64,000 nt of DNA from Pedobacter sp. Leaf170 (lineage in GTDB: Bacteria; Bacteroidota; Bacteroidia; Sphingobacteriales; Sphingobacteriaceae): positions 124,001-188,000 of the forward strand of contig NZ_CAKLBP010000006.1 of NCBI RefSeq assembly GCF_920984665.1, read 5' to 3'. Positions 9,163 to 17,161 of this stretch are shown here, in pieces. A model generated the notes under the pieces. That model did not search any database. It was not told the origin of the DNA and saw nothing but the letters and a program-made list of their open reading frames with translations. The translations under genes were made by a program, and so were the position numbers. Position 1 is the first letter of the stretch, and every line of letters starts with the position of its first letter.

Positions 9163-9405
9163 GCTATAGCCACCATGCTATCCGGCCTAGGAGATGATGG
9201 AAGGAGAAATGAATAAAGTTTCCCGCAGCAACTTTCAAAAAAACACAATTCAAGGCATCGCACACTCTGCGATTTTTCATCGCAGCTTGTGATGCCGAAA
9301 AAAAATTTATTCCTTTTATCCGACATCAGATCCAAGCCTTGGGTTTTTGTTTCTTTTGGGCTAAGCCAAAAGAAAAAGCCCTTCGGCGGCCAGCCGAGAC
9401 AAGCT
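9163..9405 (+). repeat. Structured 266-bp repeat, copy B
   Basis: It has the same order as copy A: GCTATAGCCAC..GCTATCCGGC, then hairpin 1 (CTGCG-ATTTTTCAT-CGCAG, 9267-9285, inside GGCAT/ATGCC), hairpin 2 (TTTCTTTTGG/CCAAAAGAAA, 9350-9375) and CCCTTCGGCGGCCAGCCGAG (9379-9398). Both stems differ in sequence from copy A but remain paired. Confidence 0.75.
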
Positions 9406-9442
9406 TCTACAAAGGTGGATAACAATTAGCTAATTTATCATA

Positions 9443-10309
9443 TCACTTAACCACCATCTCCGCTAACGCCGTACTATCTCCATTAAAAGCATTAAAATCA
9501 ACAACATGACCAATACCGTTGATTTTAGCCTTATCAGAATGTTGCCAGAATTTCCAGCGGCTTTTATCTAAACGAAGTTTAGGCTGATAATAATGTGCAA
9601 TCCAAAGCGGATACTCATCGAACTTTTCGATAAGATAATCTTCATAAAACTTTAGTCCGGTATAAATAATTGGCCTGACTTTCGTTTTCATTTCTACATA
9701 GTTGAGAAAATCAGCAAGCTCAGCCCTCATTTTTAATGGAGAAACCCCATCTAATGTTTCAATATCTACAACCGGAGGTAAATCGCCTTTCTCTATTTTT
9801 ACCACCTGAAGAAAGAATTTTGCCTGGGTTTTACCATCACGTTTCGGACGAAAAAAATGATAAGCTCCACAAAGCACACCTGCTTTTGGTGCCTCACGCC
9901 AATTTCTTTGAAAATATGGGTCGACAAGCAAAATGCCTTCTGTAGCTTTTATAAAAGCGAAGCTTACATTCACTTCGTCTTCTTTCATTGCCTTAACCTT
10001 TGCCCAATCTATTTTGCCTTGATAATAAGAAACATCAATACCATGAATGGTATATTTCTTCGGTATTTTAATATTGAAACTTTTATAAGTGCGGTAATTT
10101 GGGTCTTCGCCAATATCGGTTATCCACCGCCAGCTTGAAACAAAAGCACTAACCACATAACCATAATAAAAAGGCGACAATAGAATTAACAACAAGCCCG
10201 CAATAGCCACTTTCCAGGCTGTTGGAAAAGGTTTTGATTTCTTCTTCCGACTTGCAGGTTTTCGTGTAGATGCTTTTTTAGTAATAGGTATTCTTTTCTC
10301 TGGCGGCAT
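9443..10309 (-). CDS. Membrane-anchored GH25 lysozyme (muramidase)
   Basis: A 288-residue protein taken from ATG 10309 (MPPEKRIPITKK). A 15-residue longer start is possible, but its extra residues are unlike the family. A Lys/Arg-rich cytoplasmic head (1-30) precedes one transmembrane helix (~33-55). The GH25 domain then begins with HGIDVSYYQGKIDW (Asp92) and contains KATEG, AYHFFRP and the catalytic DIE motif (VVDIETL, around 182-184), ending with WKFWQHSD. GH25 enzymes cleave the MurNAc-GlcNAc bond of peptidoglycan; the uncleaved anchor places this one on the periplasmic face of the inner membrane, suggesting housekeeping wall remodelling, not attack on other cells. Confidence 0.9.
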   Translation of the reverse strand: MPPEKRIPITKKASTRKPASRKKKSKPFPTAWKVAIAGLLLILLSPFYYGYVVSAFVSSWRWITDIGEDPNYRTYKSFNIKIPKKYTIHGIDVSYYQGKIDWAKVKAMKEDEVNVSFAFIKATEGILLVDPYFQRNWREAPKAGVLCGAYHFFRPKRDGKTQAKFFLQVVKIEKGDLPPVVDIETLDGVSPLKMRAELADFLNYVEMKTKVRPIIYTGLKFYEDYLIEKFDEYPLWIAHYYQPKLRLDKSRWKFWQHSDKAKINGIGHVVDFNAFNGDSTALAEMVVK

Positions 10310-10783
10310 ATGGTGCCTTAAAGTTGAGGAAATTTGAGAAATTAAAAAAATCAACCAATAGACATCTTTATTTTAAAATCTAGCTAATATTTAGCCACGG
10401 AAACACGAAAACCACGGAATTTCAAATTTGTTGTTAGCACAACAATAATTCAGAATGACGGAGAGTGGCGATGTAATGTGAGCGATAAAATTTACCATAT
10501 AAGGCGTTTAGTAACATTTAATAAAAGATTTGTGCTTCGACAGGCTCAGCATGACATCCCATTAAAACCGTTCATAATTACTTGTAATTTATATTTCGAA
10601 AATATCTCCGCTAGGATTGAGATGACACACGATGCATTTACAGAGAAATTTTTCAAATGTCCTTAAATACCTTATATGATAAAACCTTCTTTAATAAAAC
10701 AAAGAAATTGCTACAGCACTTTTTAAAATCTCTCATCATTTATCACATCCCATTTCACTACTTTTGCAATCGAAACCAGACCA
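10310..10783. other. Intergenic region with short dispersed words
   Basis: No supported gene. It contains AGCCACGGAAACACGAAAACC (10393-10413), related to the words at 50477-50500, a short TTGTTGT/ACAACAA hairpin (10427-10446), and GTGCTTCGACAGGCTCAGCATGACA (10530-10554), a word type also seen at 13275 and 57071. The MFS promoter presumably lies at its right end. Confidence 0.5.
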
Positions 10784-12010
10784 ATGCTCAAACTCATATT
10801 AAATACCTATAAAACCTCATTTAGCGGCTTAAGTAAAGAAACCTGGCTGTTAAGCATTGTGATGATGTTTAACAGGTGCGGAAGCATGGCCGTTCCTTTT
10901 ATGGGTTTATATGTTACCCAGAGCTTGCATCGTTCAGAAATTGATGCAGGTTTAATTATTACATTATTCGGCGTTGGTTCTATTTTAGGCTCAGCAACTG
11001 GTGGCAAACTGACAGATATTATAGGTTTCAGACCCGTACAGATACTTTCCTCCATCATTGGTGGCTTACTGTTCATCTTATTTTCAACAATAACCCACTT
11101 TTCTACACTCTGCGTTTTAGCCGTTGTAATCAGCTTCTTTTCAGAGGCTTTTCGCCCGGCGAATTTTACAGCAGTTGCACATTACGCTAAAGAAGGTACC
11201 ATAACGCGTTCATATTCTTTAAATCGCCTTGCGGTAAACATAGGCTGGTCTGCAGGGATAAGCATGGCCGGGATAATTGCCTCCATAAATTATAAATTAC
11301 TATTTATTGTAGAAGGAGGCGTGAGCATTTTGGTTGGTTTAGCCATCTTATTTCTGCTTCCCCAGGTTAAGGATTTCATAAAAAAAGCAAAGGAGAACCG
11401 CAGCAGTATGGTTATTTTAAAACCCTGGCAAGATAAATTTTATGTTCAGTTTATATTGTTAACCACACTTTTTATAACCTGTGCCTTTTTAATGTTTAGG
11501 GTTGTTCCGGTATTTTTTAAAGAGCAATGGCACATTGACGAATTTGCCATCGGAATTATAATTGGTTTAAATGGCGCTATAATTGCCCTTTTTGAAATGA
11601 TAATGATTAATAAAATTGAGCATAAACGTTCGCCGATTTTCTTCATCATCATAGGCTCCGTATTTTTTGCGGTTTCTTATTTAATTCTCAGCGCACCCAT
11701 AAGTTTCCACGTATTTTCGGCTGTGCTAACCATTGTAACCTTTACCATTGGCGAAATGTTTGTGTTGCCCTTTATCAATACTGTTGTAATTAGCAGAAGT
11801 AACGAGCATAACAGAGGTTTATATGCTGCCGGATATACACTGAGCTGGAGTTGTGCCCAGGTTGTAGGCCCTATGGCAGGCTTTTTTATTGCAAAGCAAC
11901 TAAGTTATAACTGGCTTTGGTTTGGTTTGGCCTGTATTCTTTTGATTTGTGCCTACGGCTTTAGCATATTAGATAAAAGACAGGAAAAAGCCGTTTTGAG
12001 TGCAGATTAG
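10784..12010 (+). CDS. MFS transporter
   Basis: A 408-residue protein with about 12 hydrophobic helices and a central cytoplasmic loop (residues ~190-215, VKDFIKKAKENRS). The first half has the MFS signature between helices 2 and 3 (GGKLTDIIGFRPVQIL, a variant of GxLaDrxGrrpvl). The N-terminal MMFNRCGSMAVPFMGLYV resembles the multidrug-efflux branch (MdtH/YfkF-like). The substrate cannot be read from the sequence. It is a single gene, convergent with the GH43 gene 41 bases away. Confidence 0.88.
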   Translation: MLKLILNTYKTSFSGLSKETWLLSIVMMFNRCGSMAVPFMGLYVTQSLHRSEIDAGLIITLFGVGSILGSATGGKLTDIIGFRPVQILSSIIGGLLFILFSTITHFSTLCVLAVVISFFSEAFRPANFTAVAHYAKEGTITRSYSLNRLAVNIGWSAGISMAGIIASINYKLLFIVEGGVSILVGLAILFLLPQVKDFIKKAKENRSSMVILKPWQDKFYVQFILLTTLFITCAFLMFRVVPVFFKEQWHIDEFAIGIIIGLNGAIIALFEMIMINKIEHKRSPIFFIIIGSVFFAVSYLILSAPISFHVFSAVLTIVTFTIGEMFVLPFINTVVISRSNEHNRGLYAAGYTLSWSCAQVVGPMAGFFIAKQLSYNWLWFGLACILLICAYGFSILDKRQEKAVLSAD

Positions 12011-12051
12011 TTTTCCGTTTCCGACCGAATAGCCGAAAACGGAAGAAAGAA

Positions 12052-13038
12052 TTATTTTACCTTTTGAGCTTTTACACCCTCGTTAGTAATTTTAACCGGA
12101 AGGATATTTCCAGCTTCATCAAACTTCATTTCATCAATGCAGGTAACACGATGGTTTCCATCTGTTTCTGTTAACGGACGGCGGTGATAAACAATATGGT
12201 AAGAATTCTTTTTCTCATTAATAATTACCGAATGATGCCCTGCTCCTCTTGCAATCGCAGCATCTTGTTCTAAAATTTTGCCAACTCTTTTAAATGGGCC
12301 AAAGGGCGAATCGCTTACCGCATAAGCCACACTATAATCAGGACCAGTCCAGCCGCCTTCGCTCCACATAAAATAATATTTTCCGTTTCTAATAAACATA
12401 TAAGGACCTTCAACATACTTATCTGGCGTTATTTCTTTAAAAATTTTCCCATCATCAAAGGGCAAAAAGCCTGTAAAATCCTTATTTAATTTAGCAATAT
12501 TGCAATGCTTCCATCCGCCATAAATCAAGTAATACTGACCATCTTTATCTTTAAACACAAATTGATCAATAGGTTGCGCACCGTTGTAAAATTTATCAAC
12601 CAAGGGCTTACCTAAATGGTCTTTGTATGGCCCTTCGGGTTTATCTGCAACCGCAACACCAATTCCGCCAACTTCGTTATCGCTTTGAATATCGTTAGCT
12701 CCAAAAAACAAATAATATTTTTTCCCTTTTTCTACTATTGCCGGCGCCCACATGGCTTTATTTGCCCATTTTATTGCAGCGGTATCCAAAACTTTAGGGT
12801 ATTTTTTCCAGCTTACTAAATCTGCAGAAGAAAATGCATCTATAAAAACCTGCTCTTTATATTTTGCAGAATATGTAGGATATACCCAATATTTATTGTT
12901 AAAAATCGCCGCTTCAGGGTCTGCATACCAACCTTCAAAAATCGGGTTTCCCGATTGCTTAATCGATTTAGTACTTTGAGCATAAGAAAAGCTCGCTGCT
13001 AAAAGTAAAAGAGATGAGAATATGTATTTCATGCCCAC
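12052..13038 (-). CDS. Secreted glycoside hydrolase family 43 protein
   Basis: A 328-residue protein with a signal peptide (KYIFSSLLLLAASFSYAQ) and a five-bladed propeller typical of GH43. The catalytic base region is GWYADPEAAIF, the pKa-modulator region is MWAPAIVEKGKKYYLFF, and the general acid Glu lies in YVEGPYMFIRNGKYYFMW. GH43 members act on arabinan, xylan and related side chains; the sequence does not fix the linkage. No carbohydrate-binding module, SusC/SusD pair or regulator is nearby, so it is not part of a polysaccharide utilisation locus in this window. The start could be Met1 (13038) or Met3 (13032). Confidence 0.88.
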   Translation of the reverse strand: MGMKYIFSSLLLLAASFSYAQSTKSIKQSGNPIFEGWYADPEAAIFNNKYWVYPTYSAKYKEQVFIDAFSSADLVSWKKYPKVLDTAAIKWANKAMWAPAIVEKGKKYYLFFGANDIQSDNEVGGIGVAVADKPEGPYKDHLGKPLVDKFYNGAQPIDQFVFKDKDGQYYLIYGGWKHCNIAKLNKDFTGFLPFDDGKIFKEITPDKYVEGPYMFIRNGKYYFMWSEGGWTGPDYSVAYAVSDSPFGPFKRVGKILEQDAAIARGAGHHSVIINEKKNSYHIVYHRRPLTETDGNHRVTCIDEMKFDEAGNILPVKITNEGVKAQKVK

Positions 13039-13095
13039 AATTTAAAAAAAATTACCTTCTAAAAAAACTGTGACTGTGATGAATTTCTTTAATGA

Positions 13096-13209
13096 TTTGA
13101 AAAGCAGTTTCAGAAGTGCTTCGGTTGGGTTTGGTCCCGCCCCCATTTCAAATCTTTGCCGATAGAAAAAATCGGCAAAGGATTTTACATTCAGGTCGGG
13201 TTTAGGTGG
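13096..13209 (-). repeat. R1 dispersed element, copy 2
   Basis: Read on the minus strand: head CCACCTAAACCCGACCTGAA, then AATCCTTTGCCGAT pairing with ATCGGCAAAGATTT, then GGGGGCGGGACC and the end CTGCTTTTCAAA. It has the longest perfect apical stem of all copies. Confidence 0.75.
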
Positions 13210-13440
13210 CTTGGTTTGTTATGCTATTAAAGTTTTCAACCACCCACAATGTCATTAAATCAATAAATCCGTTGTCAGTTTGAGCTTGTCGAAGACCTTT
13301 CTTGCGGTCAAAAAAAACTTAGCAGTGGAGTTTTATCTCAAGGTTTAGAAATTCTCCACCTGCCCCTCCAAAGGGGGATAGCGTGATGAATAGGCATAAT
13401 CTATATTTCCGCTTTCAGGGAGCTATTGTTTCGAAGTCTA

Positions 13441-13478
13441 AAAAAAATCCCCGTCTATTAAAAAATAAACAGGGATTC
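13441..13478 (-). terminator. Terminator after the M20 dipeptidase gene
   Basis: On the minus strand AATCCCTGTTTATT pairs with AATAGACGGGGATT and is followed by TTTTTTT. It lies about 36 bases past the stop codon. Confidence 0.85.
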
Positions 13479-13513
13479 ATTGTTTCCCGAGCTCGCTCAG
13501 AACGACAAATGAA

Positions 13514-14884
13514 TTACTTACTCAATTCAGCAAAATATTTATGGAACAATGGTAAAGTTTCAATGCCCTTATAATAATTGTAAATATCGTATTTCTCGTT
13601 TGGCGAGTGTAATGCATCACTATCTAAGCCAAAGCCAAATAATACCGATTTTATACCCAATACATCTTCAAACAAGGCTACAATTGGAATAGAACCGCCA
13701 CCGCGAGTTGGAATAGCCGTTTTACCGAAACTATCTTCAATTGCTTTTTCAGCAGCACGATAAGCTACACTATCCGTTGGCGTAACTACCGGTTCGCCGC
13801 CATGGTGAGGCGTAACTTTAACAATTACATTTTTTGGCGCAATGCTTTCGAAGTGTTTAGCAAAGATTTCAGAAATCTCTTCAGAACTTTGATTAGGAAC
13901 CAAACGCATAGAAATTTTCGCATTTGCTTTGCTTGGCAATACGGTTTTAGCGCCTTCGCCAATATAGCCACTCCAAATTCCGTTTACTTCTAAAGTTGGG
14001 CGTGTACCTGTACGCTCTAAAGTTGAGTAACCTTTCTCTCCCCAAACTTCTTCAATATTTAGGTCTTTCTTATATTCTTCTTCATCATAAGGTGCAGAAT
14101 TTAAAGCCTTTTTCTCCTCATCAGTCAGTTCAATTACTTTATCATAAAAAGCAGGAATGGTAATGTGGTTATTTTCATCGTGTAACGAAGCAATCATTTT
14201 ACATAGAATAGTAGCCGGATTTGCTACCGCACCACCATAAACCCCAGAGTGTAAATCGCGGTTAGGGCCAACAACTTCTACCTCCATGTAAGCTAAACCA
14301 CGTAAACCAGTTTCAATTGATGGATGTTCCATGCTAATCATAGAAGTATCAGAAATTAGAACAACATCAGCTTTTAAACGTTCGGCATTTGCTTTAACAA
14401 AAATACCAAGGTTTGCAGAACCTACCTCTTCCTCGCCCTCAATCATAAACTTAACGTTACAAGCCAAAGTGTTGGTTTGCATCATAAGTTCGAAAGCTTT
14501 AACATGCATGTAAAATTGTCCTTTATCATCACAAGCGCCGCGGGCATAAATTTTACCATCACGAACAGTTGGTTCAAAAGGTGGCGTATGCCATAATTCT
14601 AATGGATCTGCAGGTTGAACATCATAGTGACCATACACCAATACTGTTGGTAGAGAGGCATCGATTAATTTTTCGCCATAAACTATCGGATAACCTGCAG
14701 TTTCACAAATCTCTACATTATCTGCACCGGCATCTCTTAATTTTTGAGCCACATAATCGGCTGTTTTCAAAACATCAGCTTTGTATTTTGGGTCGGCACT
14801 TACCGATGGAAAACGTAATAATTCAAACAATTCGTCGAGGAAACGTTGCTTGTTTGCCTCTACATAATTTTTAATTTCTTGCAT
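13514..14884 (-). CDS. M20 family dipeptidase (zinc peptidase)
   Basis: A 456-residue cytoplasmic peptidase. The catalytic domain shows the M20 zinc-site motifs: GHYDVQP (His86, with Asp88 assisting), GACDDKGQ (bridging Asp119/120), EGEEEVGS (catalytic and metal Glu, ~152-155), an Asp around 180 (LISDTSM), and a final His near ALHSPNE. The dimerisation lid lies at ~200-370 (DLHSGVYGGAVANP). This layout is that of the CNDP/PepV-like dipeptidases that cut dipeptides with broad specificity. No signal peptide is seen. It is a single gene with a strong terminator. Confidence 0.9.
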   Translation of the reverse strand: MQEIKNYVEANKQRFLDELFELLRFPSVSADPKYKADVLKTADYVAQKLRDAGADNVEICETAGYPIVYGEKLIDASLPTVLVYGHYDVQPADPLELWHTPPFEPTVRDGKIYARGACDDKGQFYMHVKAFELMMQTNTLACNVKFMIEGEEEVGSANLGIFVKANAERLKADVVLISDTSMISMEHPSIETGLRGLAYMEVEVVGPNRDLHSGVYGGAVANPATILCKMIASLHDENNHITIPAFYDKVIELTDEEKKALNSAPYDEEEYKKDLNIEEVWGEKGYSTLERTGTRPTLEVNGIWSGYIGEGAKTVLPSKANAKISMRLVPNQSSEEISEIFAKHFESIAPKNVIVKVTPHHGGEPVVTPTDSVAYRAAEKAIEDSFGKTAIPTRGGGSIPIVALFEDVLGIKSVLFGFGLDSDALHSPNEKYDIYNYYKGIETLPLFHKYFAELSK

Positions 14885-15021
14885 AACAAAATGAATTTCG
14901 ACAAATATAGGATTTATGCAACATAACTAACAGCAGAAGCATTTAAATCAAAAAATTGACAATTATCAATAAGTTTGTAGTTTTATAATTACAATATTTT
15001 ATAATCTTTGATTGATTAATT

Positions 15022-15029
15022 TATATTTG
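15022..15029 (+). promoter_or_regulatory. Possible -7 box (TATATTTG)
   Basis: A perfect TAnnTTTG match about 120 bases before the small secreted protein gene. No TTG lies at the usual -33 distance, so only the -7 half is supported. Confidence 0.35.
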
Positions 15030-15149
15030 CACTCAATTATTTCCGCCAAAGATTTTTGAAAATTGTAACAACTTTATTGAAACAAAATCACCGGTAAGGG
15101 AAACCATTTAAATATTTAATGCTCCAAAAAACGCTCAATGATTACCCCT

Positions 15150-15452
15150 ATGGTTAAATTCTATCTATTTTTCGCTATCATTCTCATTTCAAAAACCGCA
15201 TCATCACAAATAACCTATCAATCAGGTAGTTACGGTAAGCAAAAACAAAAAGAATACACCATAATTAGCGGCAATTTGCTCAGCAAATTTACTAAAAATG
15301 GTTTCAATTGGTTGCTTTTACAAAATAAGGGAAAGGTTTACACTGTGAATGTTGTAGACACAACTTCATATAAAAATTATGAACACAAAACATGGATTGT
15401 GCTTAATAATTGCTTCGCTATTGAAACGCAAAAGTCAAATATGAAATACTAA
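15150..15452 (+). CDS. Small secreted protein of unknown function
   Basis: The ORF can start at 15138 or 15150; MVKFYLFFAIILISKTASSQ from 15150 gives the cleaner signal peptide. The mature part is ~80 residues, basic and beta-rich (YTIISGNLLSKF, WLLLQNKGKVYTVNVV), with one cysteine. No family is recognised. It shares orientation with the SGNH hydrolase that follows 76 bases later, but the gap is long enough for a separate promoter. It is judged real because of the signal peptide and a codon use similar to its neighbours; function unknown. Confidence 0.6.
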   Translation: MVKFYLFFAIILISKTASSQITYQSGSYGKQKQKEYTIISGNLLSKFTKNGFNWLLLQNKGKVYTVNVVDTTSYKNYEHKTWIVLNNCFAIETQKSNMKY

Positions 15453-15528
15453 TAGAATATTTCTTAGTTTTTTGGTAGATTGCGACCTAATAAAATTTCA
15501 TTAAAATCTCTACACAGAAACCTTATCA

Positions 15529-16500
15529 ATGAAACTAGGCGCAATTATAACTTATGCTTTGCTTCTATTTTCTTTTTTTTCGCCGGTTTTTGTTTCTGCC
15601 CAAACAAATAGCGGAGTTAGCTGCCCTGAAGCTGCCCAATACTACGCTAAAGACAGTATTAACATCGTAACTTTTGGAGCGAGCACGGTAGAAGGCGTAA
15701 AGGGCTTGAGTTTTCAACCTTTGTTAGAGAGCAACTTTGCAAAATGTTACGCAGGCAAAGTGATAAACATCACCAACCAAGGTATTGGTGGCCAAACAAC
15801 ACGACAAGGTTTACTGCGAATTGATAATGCCATAGCAAATAGAACAGGTTTTATTGTTTTAAATATGGGTATTAATGATGCCTTAGCCATGGCAAGAGGA
15901 ATTGGTAGTGTTGCCGAAACTACCGACCACATGCGCTTGCTCATATCAACCAGCCTAAAGCAAAAACTTATACCAATATTGTGTACGCTCCAATTTGTAG
16001 ATGACCGTACAAATAGGGAACTAATTGCGGTAAATACCACCATTAGAAACATTAATGCAGCCTACAGAAAGCTTGCTGTAGAATACAAAATATATTTAGC
16101 AGATGTAAATGCAGCTATGAGAAGGGATTTTTCACTTTATCAGGATCCATTTCACCCGAATGCCCGAGGCTACCGCTTGGTTAGTTACGTAATATTTGAT
16201 GCCATAAATAAGGCTATCTTTGAAAGATTTTTAAAGTTTATAGTCACACAAAACTATCCAAATCCGGCATCAACTCAAACCTTTATAGATATTGTGATGC
16301 CAGAATCTGATAAGATAAATGTACAGATTTACGATATGATGGGCAGGTTAATTAAAACCGTAGTTAATGAATACCTTAATACCGGCAAACACACTTTAGA
16401 AATTAATACAATACCCTTTACCGCAGGTATTTATTTCTTTAAAATCTCATCAGATTCTGGACAATATAACGCTGTCAAAAAATTTATTGTAGTAAGATAA
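15529..16500 (+). CDS. Secreted SGNH/GDSL hydrolase with T9SS type A sorting domain
   Basis: A 323-residue protein with a signal peptide (1-24, VSAQ). The SGNH blocks are FGASTVEG (block I, nucleophile Ser52, Gly-Ala-Ser in place of Gly-Asp-Ser), GIGGQTT (block II, Gly88), GIND (block III, Asn116) and DPFHPN (block V, Asp206 and His209). A C-terminal domain from about residue 240 begins QNYPNPAS, continues VQIYDMMGRLIKTVVN and ends GIYFFKI..KKFIVVR, the type A sorting signal of the type IX secretion system. It is therefore exported through the outer membrane as an esterase or acyl-hydrolase of unknown substrate. Confidence 0.9.
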   Translation: MKLGAIITYALLLFSFFSPVFVSAQTNSGVSCPEAAQYYAKDSINIVTFGASTVEGVKGLSFQPLLESNFAKCYAGKVINITNQGIGGQTTRQGLLRIDNAIANRTGFIVLNMGINDALAMARGIGSVAETTDHMRLLISTSLKQKLIPILCTLQFVDDRTNRELIAVNTTIRNINAAYRKLAVEYKIYLADVNAAMRRDFSLYQDPFHPNARGYRLVSYVIFDAINKAIFERFLKFIVTQNYPNPASTQTFIDIVMPESDKINVQIYDMMGRLIKTVVNEYLNTGKHTLEINTIPFTAGIYFFKISSDSGQYNAVKKFIVVR

Positions 16501-16539
16501 AATAAAATTTGTTGCTATAATCTTAAAATAATTTACGAA

Positions 16540-16863
16540 TTATAGCGTCATTATACCTTTTATTTCGGCAGTCTGCTTGTAAACAAAAATTACTTCATCT
16601 GCATTCTGCACTTCTTTGTTTACTGTGATAGATAAGTATTTACCGGTTTTAGAAGGCTGCTCAATAAATTCATCATTCGGAAAAATTTTGCGTAAATCTT
16701 CTAATTTTTCTAAGCCTCCAGTTATGATAAATTTGAAACAATAAATACCAGGGAATTGCTGTACGCTTTCTAGCTTCTCTTTCAGGTTAGCATAAACATC
16801 AACATTCGTTCCTTCGGGGATATCTGTAAATTCTATATTCTTTTTAAAGTTGTTATCTTCCAT
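16540..16863 (-). CDS. DUF493 (YbeD-like) family protein
   Basis: A 107-residue cytoplasmic protein. The core PGIYCFKFIITGG, followed by an acidic helix and then GKYLSITVNKEVQNADEVIFVYKQTAEIKGIMTL, matches the ACT-like fold of DUF493/YbeD (family members are ~90 residues). YbeD-like proteins have been suggested to be small regulatory domains; no specific role can be claimed. It converges with the SGNH gene, and an 8-bp inverted repeat (GCTATAAT / ATTATAGC, 16514-16546) spans the junction and may terminate both. Confidence 0.75.
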   Translation of the reverse strand: MEDNNFKKNIEFTDIPEGTNVDVYANLKEKLESVQQFPGIYCFKFIITGGLEKLEDLRKIFPNDEFIEQPSKTGKYLSITVNKEVQNADEVIFVYKQTAEIKGIMTL

Positions 16864-16957
16864 ATAATGTACATATCAAATTCTATTCCCAAACAGCTTG
16901 CATGCAATTTTGGCATATCGCTATAAACCTTACATAGTTGTATAGGCTTGTGTTAAT

Positions 16958-17079
16958 TAAACCTTGGCGAAGCGGATACCGGCCTGAGATTAAGGCCTGA
17001 AGGGCCTGCCTGCGGCGGGCAGGTATGAGCATAGCAAAGGACTAACATTGTTTGATACACAGGTTCTGCTTTTCAAAAG
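16958..17079 (+). repeat. R1 dispersed element, copy 3
   Basis: Head TAAACCTTGGCGAAGCGGATACC and end TCTGCTTTTCAAAAG match R1; the middle contains a GC palindrome (CCTGCC..GGGCAGG, 17005-17023). It fills most of the 298-base gap before pcrA. Confidence 0.55.
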
Positions 17080-17129
17080 ATTTTGAAGGCTTTTTCTCAA
17101 CATTTTATTTAATGCCCATAGGAATTTGT

Positions 17130-17137
17130 TATTTTTG
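17130..17137 (+). promoter_or_regulatory. -7 box (TATTTTTG) of the pcrA/uvrD gene
   Basis: A TAnnTTTG match that places the transcription start near 17142-17145, downstream of the earliest in-frame TTG (17126). This supports translation from the TTG at 17162, which has AGGAG five bases before it. Confidence 0.5.
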
Positions 17138-17161
17138 AAGCTTGTTAAAACAGGAGCCAAT

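Larger units (their letters stand above)
8814..9442. other. Intergenic region with two tandem copies of a structured element
   Basis: No credible gene is present; the overlapping ORFs on both strands have low-complexity repeat-derived sequence. It holds a CCCCCT/AGGGGG hairpin just after the epimerase gene and then two direct copies of a ~266-bp element (8897-9160 and 9163-9405), listed separately. Confidence 0.7.
13039..13513. other. Intergenic region: R1 copy, repeat words and terminator
   Basis: Besides the R1 copy (13096-13209) there is a TTTGAGCTTGTCGAAGACC word (13279-13297), a CCCCTCC/GGGGGA hairpin (near 13362-13379) and the terminator of the M20 gene (13441-13478). The short ORF at 13383-13574 runs through repeats and the terminator and is not believed. 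Confidence 0.6.

Noticed and set aside
9096..9425. 109-residue minus-strand ORF and the overlapping 62-residue plus-strand ORF at 9028
   Set aside because: Both are read through the tandem structured repeats; their composition follows the hairpins, not a protein pattern.
10478..10666. 62-residue ORF upstream of the MFS gene
   Set aside because: It includes a dispersed repeat word (GCTTCGACAGGCTCAGCATG) in frame and shows no coding character.
13383..13574. 63-residue ORF near the M20 gene
   Set aside because: It crosses the M20 terminator and overlaps the 3' end of the M20 coding sequence in antisense.
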